NCBI RefSeq assembly: GCF_003063315.1
Contig: NZ_NERV01000001.1
Coordinates: 62,001-126,000, forward strand
Origin: Limnohabitans sp. T6-5
GTDB taxonomy: Bacteria; Pseudomonadota; Gammaproteobacteria; Burkholderiales; Burkholderiaceae_C
Reading direction: 5' to 3'
DNA: 64,000 nucleotides
Below the pieces are notes generated by a model. It was not told the origin of the DNA. It worked only from the letters and a program-made list of their open reading frames with translations, and did no database searches. Position 1 is the first letter of the stretch. The number at the start of each line of letters is the position of its first letter. Positions 55,003 through 63,834 of this stretch are shown here, in pieces. The position numbers and the translations under genes are program-made.

Positions 55003-55476
55003 GTCGGAGTCTTCGACCACCGACCTACAAGAACTCAGCCCCTCGTAGGTCGGCACTCGCAGAGTCCGACGATGGCGCAATCAAACTCAATGGCCGCTCG
55101 CATCGAGGATCAACTCGAAAACGAGCAATGCCGGGGTCTTCGACCGCCGACATGCAAGAACTCGGCCCCTCGTAGGTCGGCACTCGCAGAGTCCGACGTT
55201 GGCACGATCAAGCTCAATGGCCGCTCGCATCAGGATCAACTCGAAAACGAGCAATGCCGGGGTCTTCGACCACCGACCTGCAAGAACTCGGCCCCTCGTA
55301 GGTCGGCACTCGCAGAGTCCGACGTTGGCACGATCAAGCTCAATGGCCGCTCGCATCGAGGATCAACTCGAAAACGAGCAATGCCGGGGTCTTCGACCAC
55401 CGACATGCAAGGAACCTGTACCCCGTAGGTCGGACATGAACGCCTCATCCCGTAGGTCGGTACTCGCAGAGTGGCG
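55003..55476. repeat. REP-like cluster downstream of tpsB
   Basis: Alternating GGTC-type and ACTC-type arms fill most of the 543-bp gap between the convergent tpsB and TRAP genes. Examples are 55003-55028, 55045-55071 and 55172-55197. The last arms (about 55425-55476) are incomplete. The remaining sequence, 54946-55002, shows no gene. Confidence 0.75.
55080..55435. repeat. Tandem repeat of about 127 bp, nearly three copies
   Basis: Units start at 55080 (127 bp), 55207 (126 bp) and 55333 (partial). Each contains CTCAATGGCCGCTCGCAT, then TCAACTCGAAAACGAGC, then a pair of REP-like arms. The copies are nearly identical, implying recent amplification. Confidence 0.9.
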
Positions 55477-55488
55477 GCGTGTGTTCGA

Positions 55489-56796
55489 TCACCCCATCTT
55501 GGACGGCAGCCACAACGCAATGGCGGGGAAGCTGATCAGGATCACCAGACGGAACAGGTCAGTCACAACAAAGGGAATCACCCCTTTGAAGATGGTCGTG
55601 AAACTCACGTCCTTGACCACGCTCTTGATGACGAACACGTTCATCCCCACCGGCGGGTGAATCAGCCCCAACTCGACCGTCATCACGATGATGACGCCAA
55701 ACCAGATCGGGTCAAAGCCCAGCTGCACGATCACCGGGAAGATGATGGGCACCGTCAAGATGATCATGGCCATGGCGTCCATCAGGCAGCCGAGCACCAG
55801 ATACATCACCATGATGAGCGCCAGCACGCCGTAGCGCCCCACACCCAGGCCGGTCAGCATTTCGGTCAGCTTTTGTGGAACTTGCGTGATGGTCAAAAAG
55901 TAACCAAACAGCAAGGCGCCAATCAGAACCGTGAACACCGCTGCCGATGTGCGGGTGGCCGACAGCAAGGCTTCGCGGATGCCCGCACGGTCGAGTTTTC
56001 CACGTAAAACCCCCAGCAAGAAGGCCCCGCTGGCCCCCACACCACCGGCCTCGGTGGGTGTGAAGAAACCGCCGTACAAGCCACCGATCACGAACATGAA
56101 GAGCACCAGAGGCGCCCAGACATCCTTGAGACCATTGAAGCGTTCACCCCAGGACTTTTGTTCGCCGCGTGGCAACAAGTCTGGTTTGACGCGCACGATG
56201 ATCATGATGGTGATCACGTACAGCAGCATCGCCAGCAGGCCTGGAACAATACCTGCCATAAAGAGCTTGCCAATGTCTTGTTGCGTCAAGATCGCATAAA
56301 CGGCCAGCACGGTCGATGGCGGGAGCATGGCACCCAAGGTGCCACCCGCGGCAATCACGCCGGTCGAGAACGACTGTGGATAACCAAAGCGGCGCATCTC
56401 GGGGTAAGCCACCGACGAGAAGGTGGCCGCCGTAGCCACTGACGAGCCGCAAATGGCCGCAAAGCCACCGCAAGCGAGCACCGTGGCCACACCCAGGCCG
56501 CCGCGCATGTGGCCGATGAAGGCATTGGCTGCGCGAAACAACTCCTTGCTCACGCCCGAGACAGACACAAAAGCGCCCATCAGCATGAACATGGGAATCA
56601 CCCCGAAGGTGTAGTCGGTTACCGTGCGCATGGACGACTGCCCAATCAGCTTGAGCGCGGGGCCAGGCCCCGCGATGTAGGCATAACCGCTCACCCCCAC
56701 CAGACCCATCGCCATGCCCACAGGCACACGCAGCAGCATCAGGCCAAACAGCACCAGAAAGCCAATGATGGCTACGGCATCAGGACTCAGATCCAT
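55489..56796 (-). CDS. TRAP transporter large permease, DctM family (second system)
   Basis: This 435-residue, highly hydrophobic protein has about 12 membrane segments and the DctM hallmarks CGGFAAICGSSVATAAT and GAMLPPSTVLAVYA. It forms the sodium-coupled channel of a TRAP system with the DctQ gene 3 bp upstream and the DctP gene before that. It is the last gene of the putative iorA-iorB-dctP-dctQ-dctM transcript and converges with tpsB across a repeat-filled gap. It is clearly distinct in sequence from the DctM at 10803. Confidence 0.92.
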   Translation of the reverse strand: MDLSPDAVAIIGFLVLFGLMLLRVPVGMAMGLVGVSGYAYIAGPGPALKLIGQSSMRTVTDYTFGVIPMFMLMGAFVSVSGVSKELFRAANAFIGHMRGGLGVATVLACGGFAAICGSSVATAATFSSVAYPEMRRFGYPQSFSTGVIAAGGTLGAMLPPSTVLAVYAILTQQDIGKLFMAGIVPGLLAMLLYVITIMIIVRVKPDLLPRGEQKSWGERFNGLKDVWAPLVLFMFVIGGLYGGFFTPTEAGGVGASGAFLLGVLRGKLDRAGIREALLSATRTSAAVFTVLIGALLFGYFLTITQVPQKLTEMLTGLGVGRYGVLALIMVMYLVLGCLMDAMAMIILTVPIIFPVIVQLGFDPIWFGVIIVMTVELGLIHPPVGMNVFVIKSVVKDVSFTTIFKGVIPFVVTDLFRLVILISFPAIALWLPSKMG

Positions 56797-56799
56797 GCC

Positions 56800-57330
56800 T
56801 TACTCCACGTCTTTAAGTTCAGGGTGTTCTTCCAGCGAGTCAGGCTGGAAGATCAAGCGCCAGGTTCGTATGGCAATCAACAACACGGCGCACACGTCCC
56901 CCATCCACGCGACGGCAAAAAAGGGCCAGGTGGGCAGGTTCAGGTCGTAGGTGAGCACGTTGTCGTTGTAGGTGCCGCGCACCTTGTCAAACAGCATGAT
57001 GGTTTGAACGGTGACAACAAACAGCAGCACCAAAGTCGCAAAGACATCGATGAAGCGTTTGAGGCGTGCATTCGACAAGCTCCAGATCAGGTCCACAGTG
57101 ATGTGGCTGCCCCGGTAGCTGGTGGCTGCAATGCCCCAAAAGATCAGGATGCCCAGCATCAAACGACCGAAGTCGTAGGCGTCCGGAATCGAGGTGCTGA
57201 AAAATTTGCGCAACAACACCGAAATGAAGATGTTGGCCGCCACCAGTCCGACGAACATGGCGGCCATCCACTCGATGGAATCGATGATGCGGTCGAAGAC
57301 ATTCTTCTTGACCGCGGTCGTGGTCTGCAT
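56800..57330 (-). CDS. TRAP transporter small permease, DctQ family (second system)
   Basis: This 176-residue protein has four membrane helices and a DctQ-type GRLMLGILIFWGIA segment. It lies 9 bp downstream of dctP and 3 bp upstream of dctM, so the three are translationally close and surely one operon. It should stabilise the large permease and bridge to the binding protein. Confidence 0.87.
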   Translation of the reverse strand: MQTTTAVKKNVFDRIIDSIEWMAAMFVGLVAANIFISVLLRKFFSTSIPDAYDFGRLMLGILIFWGIAATSYRGSHITVDLIWSLSNARLKRFIDVFATLVLLFVVTVQTIMLFDKVRGTYNDNVLTYDLNLPTWPFFAVAWMGDVCAVLLIAIRTWRLIFQPDSLEEHPELKDVE

Positions 57331-57339
57331 GCCGCGTCC

Positions 57340-58374
57340 TTACATCGCTGATTTGTACTTGGCCAGCGACTGGCGCAGCGCGTTCATCACGGCTGCTGGG
57401 TCTTCGCCACGCTTTTTCACGTCTTCAGCCCATTGCCTTTCAGCCGGTGCCACAGCGTCTTTCCAGGCCTTGATCTGGTCAGGTGTGAGCTTGTAGACCT
57501 CGCGATTGGTGTCGGCCGCCAGTTTGGTGTGGCCTGCGATTTCAAAGTCTGCCCAGGCGCTGCCGACTTTTTCAGCCCATTCGCTGGTGCAATGGCTGTC
57601 CACAGCGGCTTTCTGTGTGGCCGACAAGGCGGTGTATTTGTCCTTGTTCATGACCCAGACAAACGGGGTCACATAGAACGGCACATCCATGTGGTACTTG
57701 ACCACTTTGTCGATGCCAAACAAGGTCAAAGATCCCCATGGGAAGGTGATCGCATCGGCCACGCCACGCTCAAGCATGTCGCGCGACTCGGGTGCCGAAG
57801 CCTGCACGTTGGTGCCGCCCAACATGGTGATGACCTGGCCCACAGTGGCTGTGGCGGGACGAACCTTCATGCCCTTGATGTCGGTGGGCAAGACGATTTT
57901 CTTGCGTGAGTGGATGGCGCCTGGATCGTGCACGAAAGCAAAGCAGTAATGCACTTCTTTCATTTCCTTGGCCGCGTAGTTGCGGTACCAGGCGTCCACC
58001 GCGGCCGAACCGGCTTTGGCGTTGTTGATCATGAAGGGCAGCGAAGTGGCTGCAAAAACAGGGAAACGTCCTGGCTGGTAGCCGGGGTTCACATACGAAA
58101 AATCTGCAATGCCGTCGCGGGCCATGTCGTAATGGTCAAAGGCTTTGCCCAGCTGCTCAGACGGAAAAAGGGTGGCGCTGAGTGTGCCGCCAGAGGCCTT
58201 CTTCAGGCTCTCGCCCCAGGCTTGCAAGGCGGGGTTGAGCGCATGCTGCGCGGGCACCCAGCTGGAGAGCTTGAGCATCACGTTTTTGTCTTGCGCTTGC
58301 GCGGCTGTGCCCAGGCTCATGGCCAGCAAGCTGACGCTCAGGCCGAGCTTGAAAGAAGTGCTTTGAAAGTTCAT
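57340..58374 (-). CDS. TRAP transporter substrate-binding protein, DctP family (second system)
   Basis: This 344-residue periplasmic protein starts at ATG 58374 with GGAGA before it; the frame is open to 58470 but without protein-like sequence. The signal peptide ends near AQA/QD (about 26-27). KGMKVRPATATVG carries the conserved ligand-carboxylate Arg. The gene lies 108 bp after iorB on the same strand, which suggests that the imported acid is a substrate or precursor for the indolepyruvate-type oxidoreductase. An aromatic or branched 2-oxo acid is the natural guess, not proven. Confidence 0.9.
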   Translation of the reverse strand: MNFQSTSFKLGLSVSLLAMSLGTAAQAQDKNVMLKLSSWVPAQHALNPALQAWGESLKKASGGTLSATLFPSEQLGKAFDHYDMARDGIADFSYVNPGYQPGRFPVFAATSLPFMINNAKAGSAAVDAWYRNYAAKEMKEVHYCFAFVHDPGAIHSRKKIVLPTDIKGMKVRPATATVGQVITMLGGTNVQASAPESRDMLERGVADAITFPWGSLTLFGIDKVVKYHMDVPFYVTPFVWVMNKDKYTALSATQKAAVDSHCTSEWAEKVGSAWADFEIAGHTKLAADTNREVYKLTPDQIKAWKDAVAPAERQWAEDVKKRGEDPAAVMNALRQSLAKYKSAM

Positions 58375-58482
58375 GGTTTGTCTCCGGGGGTTGTTGTCAA
58401 AAAGTTGCGCCGTTCCTGATTCATCGTAGACCCTTTCCAGCAGCCGCTGTAGTGGGGTTGTTCCTGACATGGCGCATGTTTT

Positions 58483-60066
58483 TCAGGCGGGTGTTCGCGG
58501 GTTTTTCATCCATCGAATGGGTTGTGCCAGCACGGGCCTGGCGGGCGCGCCGTTTTGCACCAGCGCCAGGTCCAAAGTTTTGCCGGCCTCGTCTTGCAAG
58601 GCCGCTTGACGAATGCGGGACACGCTTTGTGCTTGCTGCGCGGGGGTCTGGTCATCACGCGGTGCGGTCACATGCGTGATGATGTGCATCAAATTGTCTT
58701 TGCCACGTTCGTTGGTGCTGCCATAGCCTTTGATCAGCTGTCCGCAACGCGCCACTTCCAGGCCCAGCAAATGGTCTCGTTGGGTGCAGTGCTGCACAGT
58801 GGTCACCCATTGCATGATGCTCTGCTGCTCGGCCTGGTAGCGGCTGCCCAAGGGGCGCAAGGCTTTGAGGCTGGCCATGAAACGCAGCGCCAGCATGCCG
58901 GTGATCGAATGGGTGCCGATTTTCAGGGGCATGGCCCAAGGCGTCAGGCCTTTGGCCGTGCGTGCGCGATCCCAGCGAATCAATCGCTCGGCCAGGGCCT
59001 TTGGCAACAAACCGGCGAGTTCGGGCACACCGGGTTTGAAGTGGTCATAGATTTTCAGCAGATCAAGTTCCCGGGCCTTGACCTCGCCGCGCACCCTTTG
59101 CAGGCGTGTGCTGCGGCTTTTGAGGTCTGCCACACGCACCACGTCATCAAAAGCCATCCAAAGGGCCAGCCAGCGTGCGCTTTCTTCGGTCACCGGCCAA
59201 GCCTTGTCGACGCTTGCTGACCCTGGGGCCGATTGTTCCGCTCCAAAGACCTGCTGCAAACGCGTCAGATACAGGCGCGCATACGCGGCGCCCTGGTATT
59301 CCAGAACACGGGCATGGCCCAGTGAGACCATGCGGTGCAAAGCCTCGGGAAAATCCTGCACCACGGCATCAGGCACAACGCACGCCTGATCTGGGCTGGT
59401 CGGGGCCATCACCGCCTCGATAAATTCATGCTGCTGACGCTGCGCCTGTATGGCCTCATAAGCCATGGCAAAGCCGCGCAAACTGGCCTGGGCCGACTTG
59501 CCCTGGTGGCCCATGACCGTTTCGTAATCTGCCCTGTCAAAAGGCAGCAAACCACTGGCGGCAATGCAGCCGAGCATGACGGCACTGACCACGGTCCCGG
59601 CCTCCTGAGTGATGCGGGCCATGTCCAGAATGTGGTGGTGTTGGCTGTGTTGCGCCACCAGAGCACGCAAGCTGGCCTCGTCCTTGCGGCCATCGCCCAT
59701 GCTCATTTTTTCAAGCGTGGTCAGGATACGGGCCGAAGATGTGATCACCTGGGTATGGGCTGCCGAGGTCAATCCATGGCTGATTTGTCGGGCGGTTTCC
59801 AGCAACTCAGAAGACACCAGGGCATCGAGTCGGCCCGGCAAGGGGTTCAGACCCAGCACGGGTTGTTTGCCGCCCAAGCTGCTGCGTTTTTGGGGAAACA
59901 CCTCGATGTAGTAAGTGGTGGCGCCCGTGCGCTGCGCCACCCCCGGAATGGAGGTGGCCTGAGCCGGGTAGTCGGCGTGGCGTGCAACGTCAACCAGCCA
60001 GTCGGCCAGCACGCCCCCGCCCTCGCCGCCCAGGGCGCACAGCAAAATGGAAATCGCTTGTGTCAT
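58483..60066 (-). CDS. iorB: Indolepyruvate oxidoreductase subunit beta (long form)
   Basis: This 527-residue protein starts MTQAISILL at ATG 60066, with GAGA upstream. Its N-terminal 200 residues are the gamma/beta domain of 2-oxoacid:acceptor oxidoreductases, with LGGEGGG at about 11-17 and a G-A-T-x-Y-Y-I-E segment. The remaining 300 or so residues are a helical extension found in proteobacterial long-form IorB proteins; archaeal IorB is only about 200 aa. It pairs with IorA 29 bp upstream to oxidatively decarboxylate aryl- or branched 2-oxo acids to acyl-CoA. The acceptor in an aerobic betaproteobacterium is uncertain. Confidence 0.88.
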   Translation of the reverse strand: MTQAISILLCALGGEGGGVLADWLVDVARHADYPAQATSIPGVAQRTGATTYYIEVFPQKRSSLGGKQPVLGLNPLPGRLDALVSSELLETARQISHGLTSAAHTQVITSSARILTTLEKMSMGDGRKDEASLRALVAQHSQHHHILDMARITQEAGTVVSAVMLGCIAASGLLPFDRADYETVMGHQGKSAQASLRGFAMAYEAIQAQRQQHEFIEAVMAPTSPDQACVVPDAVVQDFPEALHRMVSLGHARVLEYQGAAYARLYLTRLQQVFGAEQSAPGSASVDKAWPVTEESARWLALWMAFDDVVRVADLKSRSTRLQRVRGEVKARELDLLKIYDHFKPGVPELAGLLPKALAERLIRWDRARTAKGLTPWAMPLKIGTHSITGMLALRFMASLKALRPLGSRYQAEQQSIMQWVTTVQHCTQRDHLLGLEVARCGQLIKGYGSTNERGKDNLMHIITHVTAPRDDQTPAQQAQSVSRIRQAALQDEAGKTLDLALVQNGAPARPVLAQPIRWMKNPRTPA

Positions 60067-60095
60067 GTTTTGTCTCGGGTCTGGAATTGAAGCGA

Positions 60096-62252
60096 TCAGG
60101 CCGGTTGCAACAGGCGCACCACGCTGCTTTGCAGGCTGTGCCACAAGCGCTCTTGCCATTTGGGGTTTTGCACCACTTCGGCCCGATAAAAAGAGGGGCA
60201 CAAGGTGGCCGCGTGGGCGTTTTCACCACACAGGCCGCAGCCCACACAGCCGTCAATCACCGTGGCCACCGGGTCCACCTTGAGGGGGTCGGGGTTGTCC
60301 TTGAGCGTGAGCGTTGGGCAGCCCGACAAGCGGATGCAGGCATGGTCGCCATTGCACACATCTTCGTCCACGCCGTACTTGACGCGTTCGACCCGCTCGC
60401 CTTGAGACAGCAAGGACGCCAACCAGGGCTTGATGCGGCGCTGCCTCTCAAGCTGACATTCACCTTCAGCCACGATGACTTTGAGGCCCTGAAACCCGGT
60501 GGTGAAAGCCTCTGTCAGCGTGGCTTGCATCTGGCTCACTTCATAGGTGTGCACGGTGCGCAGCCACTGCACACCCAGGCCTTTGAGGGTCGACTCAATG
60601 GTCTGGTTGGTGTGCACCAGGCTCTGGCGTTTGTCGCCTGCAGCCTCTTTGGCGTTTTCGGTCGGGGTGTTGATGATGTCTTGCGTGCCGGTGGCCGAGG
60701 TGTAGCCGTTCTTGAAAATCAAGAGCACCGCATCGTCGCCGTTGAACAGCGCGCTTTGCACACCGGTCAACAGGCCGTTGTGCCAAAAGCCGCCATCACC
60801 CATGACGGACAGCACGCGCCGCTTCATGAGCGGCGACACACCTGCGCGACTGGCCAGGCTCATGCCATAACCCAGGATGGAATGCCCCACAGAAAACGGC
60901 TCGAAAGTGGCCAGCGCATGGCAGCCGATGTCGCCCGTGATGTGCAGAGGCCCCACCTCTTGCTGGGCCAGTTTGAGGGCCGAAAACACCGGGCGCTCCG
61001 GGCAACCGATGCACATGCCGGGCGGGCGCGTGGGCAAGCCGGTGCCCAGCTCTTTTTGCACTTGCTGGCGGCGCGCCACGTTCTCTTGCAGCCACTGGGG
61101 TGTGTTGGCCGGGATCAGTTCGGGTCGGCGTTTTTGCAAAAATTTGAGCAAGCCTTGGGCCATGACTTCGGCGGTGTATTCCCCACCCGAGGGCAGCATG
61201 TCTTTGCCATGCAAAGGGGTCTGCAGGTCTTGACGGCGCAAGGTCAAGGCCAGTTCTTGCTCGATGTATTCGGGCTGGCCCTCTTCGAGCAGCAGCACGG
61301 CGGTCTTGCCCCCACAAAAGCGGGTGAGTTCGTCCGGCACCAGGGGGTAGGTCACGTTCAGGACCAGGATCGACAAGCCACAGGCACCAAAGGCATCGGC
61401 CAAGTCAAACTGCTGCAAGGCCCGAATCAGCGTGTTGTAGAGGCCGCCTTGAACAATCAAGCCGAGGTCGGGGTGGGCACGGCCTTCAAAGTGTTCATTG
61501 AGCTGGTGTTCGGCAATGAAGCGCCGGGCCGCCGGAATGCGCTCTTCGATCTTGCGCTTTTCGTGCACAAAGGTCACCGGCGGGTGGGCCAGGCGCATGT
61601 AGTCAAAGCCTGCGGGGTTTTCCAGCAAATGCCGCTTGGAAATGCGGGGGGCCTGGTTGTCGCGTGCCTCAAAACTGCCGCGCACATGACAAGCCCGGAT
61701 GCGCAGTTCCATGATGACCGGCATGTTGCTGGCTTCGCTGAGCTGAAAACCCTGTTCCACCATGTTGACCATCTGGCCCAGTTCAGGACGCGGGTCCAGC
61801 AGGCACATGGCCGATTTGAGCGCATAAGCATGGGTGCGCTCCTGAATCACGCTGGCGCCTTCGCCATAGTCCTCGCCCACCACAATCAGCACGCCCCCTG
61901 TGACGCCCGGTGAAGCCAAATTGGACAGCGCGTCAGCGGCGACGTTGGTGCCGACAATCGACTTCCAGGTCACCGCGCCACGGATCGGGTAATGGATCGA
62001 TGCGCCCAGCATGGCGGCAGCCGAGGCTTCATTCGAGCAGGCCTCGACGTGAACGCCCAACTCGTCCATATAGGGTTTGGCCTGCACCATCACATCGAGC
62101 AAGTGCGAGACCGGCGCGCCCTGATAGCCGCCTACATAAGACACGCCCGACTGCAACAAGCCTTTGGTGATGGCCAAAATGCCCTCGCCGTGAAAGACCT
62201 CGCCTTCGCCCATGCGCAGGGCTTTGATTTCTTCGTGAAATGAAACTTCCAA
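60096..62252 (-). CDS. iorA: Indolepyruvate ferredoxin oxidoreductase subunit alpha
   Basis: This 718-residue thiamine-diphosphate enzyme subunit has an N-terminal pyrimidine-binding-like domain (GYQGAPVSHLLD at about 42-53). A TPP-binding GDGGFWHNG lies at about 483. Cysteine motifs are CIGC at about 413 and a ferredoxin-like C-terminus with CVGCGLC at about 667. I choose a TTG start at 62252 because AAGGAG lies 6 nt before it and the family similarity begins there (EVSFHEEIKAL); no ATG is placed well. The frame extends to 62282 without a ribosome site. The gene diverges from the LysR gene. Confidence 0.9.
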   Translation of the reverse strand: MEVSFHEEIKALRMGEGEVFHGEGILAITKGLLQSGVSYVGGYQGAPVSHLLDVMVQAKPYMDELGVHVEACSNEASAAAMLGASIHYPIRGAVTWKSIVGTNVAADALSNLASPGVTGGVLIVVGEDYGEGASVIQERTHAYALKSAMCLLDPRPELGQMVNMVEQGFQLSEASNMPVIMELRIRACHVRGSFEARDNQAPRISKRHLLENPAGFDYMRLAHPPVTFVHEKRKIEERIPAARRFIAEHQLNEHFEGRAHPDLGLIVQGGLYNTLIRALQQFDLADAFGACGLSILVLNVTYPLVPDELTRFCGGKTAVLLLEEGQPEYIEQELALTLRRQDLQTPLHGKDMLPSGGEYTAEVMAQGLLKFLQKRRPELIPANTPQWLQENVARRQQVQKELGTGLPTRPPGMCIGCPERPVFSALKLAQQEVGPLHITGDIGCHALATFEPFSVGHSILGYGMSLASRAGVSPLMKRRVLSVMGDGGFWHNGLLTGVQSALFNGDDAVLLIFKNGYTSATGTQDIINTPTENAKEAAGDKRQSLVHTNQTIESTLKGLGVQWLRTVHTYEVSQMQATLTEAFTTGFQGLKVIVAEGECQLERQRRIKPWLASLLSQGERVERVKYGVDEDVCNGDHACIRLSGCPTLTLKDNPDPLKVDPVATVIDGCVGCGLCGENAHAATLCPSFYRAEVVQNPKWQERLWHSLQSSVVRLLQPA

Positions 62253-62348
62253 GACACGCTCCTTGCAGTGTTGGCCTGGCACACGCCCTGCCGAGCGCCA
62301 TCTTAACTATTCACCCATAAAATAAATGACATATCAAAAATGCATTAA
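62253..62348. promoter_or_regulatory. Divergent promoter region of iorA and the LysR gene
   Basis: This 96-bp gap is AT-rich (about 62300-62348) and must hold both promoters. LysR-type T-N11-A half-sites are possible (for example within ATGACATATCAAAAATGCAT), but no single site stands out. Confidence 0.45.
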
Positions 62349-63251
62349 ATGAATATCAACGACCTGGATTTGAACCTGTTGCGCCTGTTTGACGCAGTGT
62401 GGCGCACACGCAGCGTCAGTTTGGCGGCCAAGCAACTCGGGCTGTCACAGCCGACCGCCAGCCAAGGCCTGGCCCGCTTGCGCCTGGCCATGGGCGATGC
62501 GCTGTTTGAGCGCAGCGGATCGGGCGTGCGCCCCACCCCTCGGGCTGACCGTTTGGCCAAGGCCGTGCAAAGCGCCCTGGCCACGCTCGAAGAAGCGCTC
62601 AATGCCTCTGAAGTGTTTGACCCTTTACGCTCCCAGCGCCGCGTGCGCATCCACTTGAGCGACATCGGGGAAGCCCGCTTTTTGCCCGACTTGATCCTCA
62701 CCTTGCAGCACAAGGCCCCCGGCATGCGCCTGGAAGCTCTTTCCATGCCCCACGACAAAATCAGTGCGGCCCTCGACAGTGGCTTGCTGGATCTGGCCAT
62801 CGGTTTTTTGCCCGAAGTCAGCGACACCCAACAACAGGCTTTGCTCCACGACCGGTATGTGGTGCTGCTGCGTAAAGGCCATCCTGTCGCCCGGCAATGG
62901 GCTCAACAAGGCGCATCGCTGGAACACTTGTCCGAGCTGGAATTCGCAGCCGTGCGAACCCACGCCGATACCCTGAAAATTTTGGAACGCATGCACTGGC
63001 AACACCGCCTGCGCTTGACGGTGAGTCACTTCCTGTCGCTGCCCGAAATTGTGCGCCGCAGCGATCTGGCCGTGCTGATGCCCCGCAACTTTGCAATGGG
63101 CTTTGCGGCAGCAGGCGAGCTGGAAATGCTGGAACCCGACCTGCCCCTGCAAGACTTCACTGTCTCATTGCACTGGAGCATGCGTTTCGAGAAAGACCCT
63201 TGCCTGAGCTGGCTGCGCAAGACGCTGATGCAAGCTTGCGGAAATTTTTAG
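62349..63251 (+). CDS. LysR-family transcriptional regulator
   Basis: This 300-residue LysR protein has the N-terminal winged helix-turn-helix at about residues 5-62 (SLAAKQLGLSQPTASQGLARLR) and a periplasmic-binding-like effector domain from about 90. It is transcribed divergently from iorA with 96 bp between starts, the standard layout for a regulator of the adjacent operon. The likely effector is the 2-oxo acid or amino acid degraded by IorAB; this is an inference from position. Confidence 0.9.
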   Translation: MNINDLDLNLLRLFDAVWRTRSVSLAAKQLGLSQPTASQGLARLRLAMGDALFERSGSGVRPTPRADRLAKAVQSALATLEEALNASEVFDPLRSQRRVRIHLSDIGEARFLPDLILTLQHKAPGMRLEALSMPHDKISAALDSGLLDLAIGFLPEVSDTQQQALLHDRYVVLLRKGHPVARQWAQQGASLEHLSELEFAAVRTHADTLKILERMHWQHRLRLTVSHFLSLPEIVRRSDLAVLMPRNFAMGFAAAGELEMLEPDLPLQDFTVSLHWSMRFEKDPCLSWLRKTLMQACGNF

Positions 63252-63288
63252 CGTCAAGGGGTCCTGTGAATCGACATGCTGTTTTTAA

Positions 63289-63444
63289 TTAGAGACGACC
63301 TGTCAGCAACAAAATCAGCACGATGATGATGATCAGGCCCAGTCCGCCACTGGGTCCATAACCCCAGCCGCTGCTGTGAGGCCAGGTTGGAATTGTGCCG
63401 ATGAGCATGAGGATCAGAACGATAAGAAGAATGGTACCTAGCAT
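63289..63444 (-). CDS. DUF3309-type small hydrophobic protein
   Basis: This 51-residue peptide (MLGTILLIVLILMLIGTIP...) has two hydrophobic segments around a Trp/Gly-rich turn (PTWPHSSGWGYGPSGGLG), the pattern of DUF3309 proteins. A strong Shine-Dalgarno AAGGAG lies before ATG 63444. A longer overlapping frame (63254-63490) is not protein-like. Such peptides are common in Burkholderiales near stress or envelope genes; function is unknown. Confidence 0.8.
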   Translation of the reverse strand: MLGTILLIVLILMLIGTIPTWPHSSGWGYGPSGGLGLIIIIVLILLLTGRL

Positions 63445-63834
63445 GCTCTTGCTCCTTGAATGGATGGGTTAATGAATTGATACTAAACAATCGGACGTCG
63501 GGCGTCTGTTGGATATCGAACTCAGTCTTAATCCATTGAACGACTGTCTGAGCGGATACGTGCTTTCACGACTTGGCCCGTATTGAATACGTCATGCCCT
63601 GCTCGCAGCATGGTGACCCAATCGCTCCAGCATAAACCTCGCAGAAGCGGGGAAGAACTTACCGTGTCAATAGATACACAGGCCAGGGCAATCTGTGTGG
63701 TGGTGCACAGATACTTTTGCACCAAACCTCAATACTGAAGCAAGCGCTAAGTCCTTGGGATGAGCGCTATTGATGGTGACTTTCATCACCATCGCTTTGT
63801 ACTTTGTCATCGTTTTTTTAATTGGGAAACCGCC
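63445..63834. other. Intergenic region before the BON-lipoprotein gene
   Basis: I see no convincing gene in this 390-bp stretch. A 65-codon minus-strand frame (63528-63725) resembles nothing I know. Two AGCGCT sites lie 20 bp apart (63743 and 63763). A hairpin GATGGTGA/TCACCATC sits at 63772-63793, about 42 bp before the ATG. These could be control elements of the downstream gene. Confidence 0.4.

Noticed and set aside
55003..55476. Idea that the 55-kb repeat cluster is a CRISPR array
   Set aside because: The segments between the arms are themselves repeated, spacing is irregular, and no cas gene is nearby.
63254..63490. A 78-codon minus-strand frame over the DUF3309 gene
   Set aside because: The overlapping 51-residue frame has a strong ribosome site and a recognisable hydrophobic pattern; this one does not.
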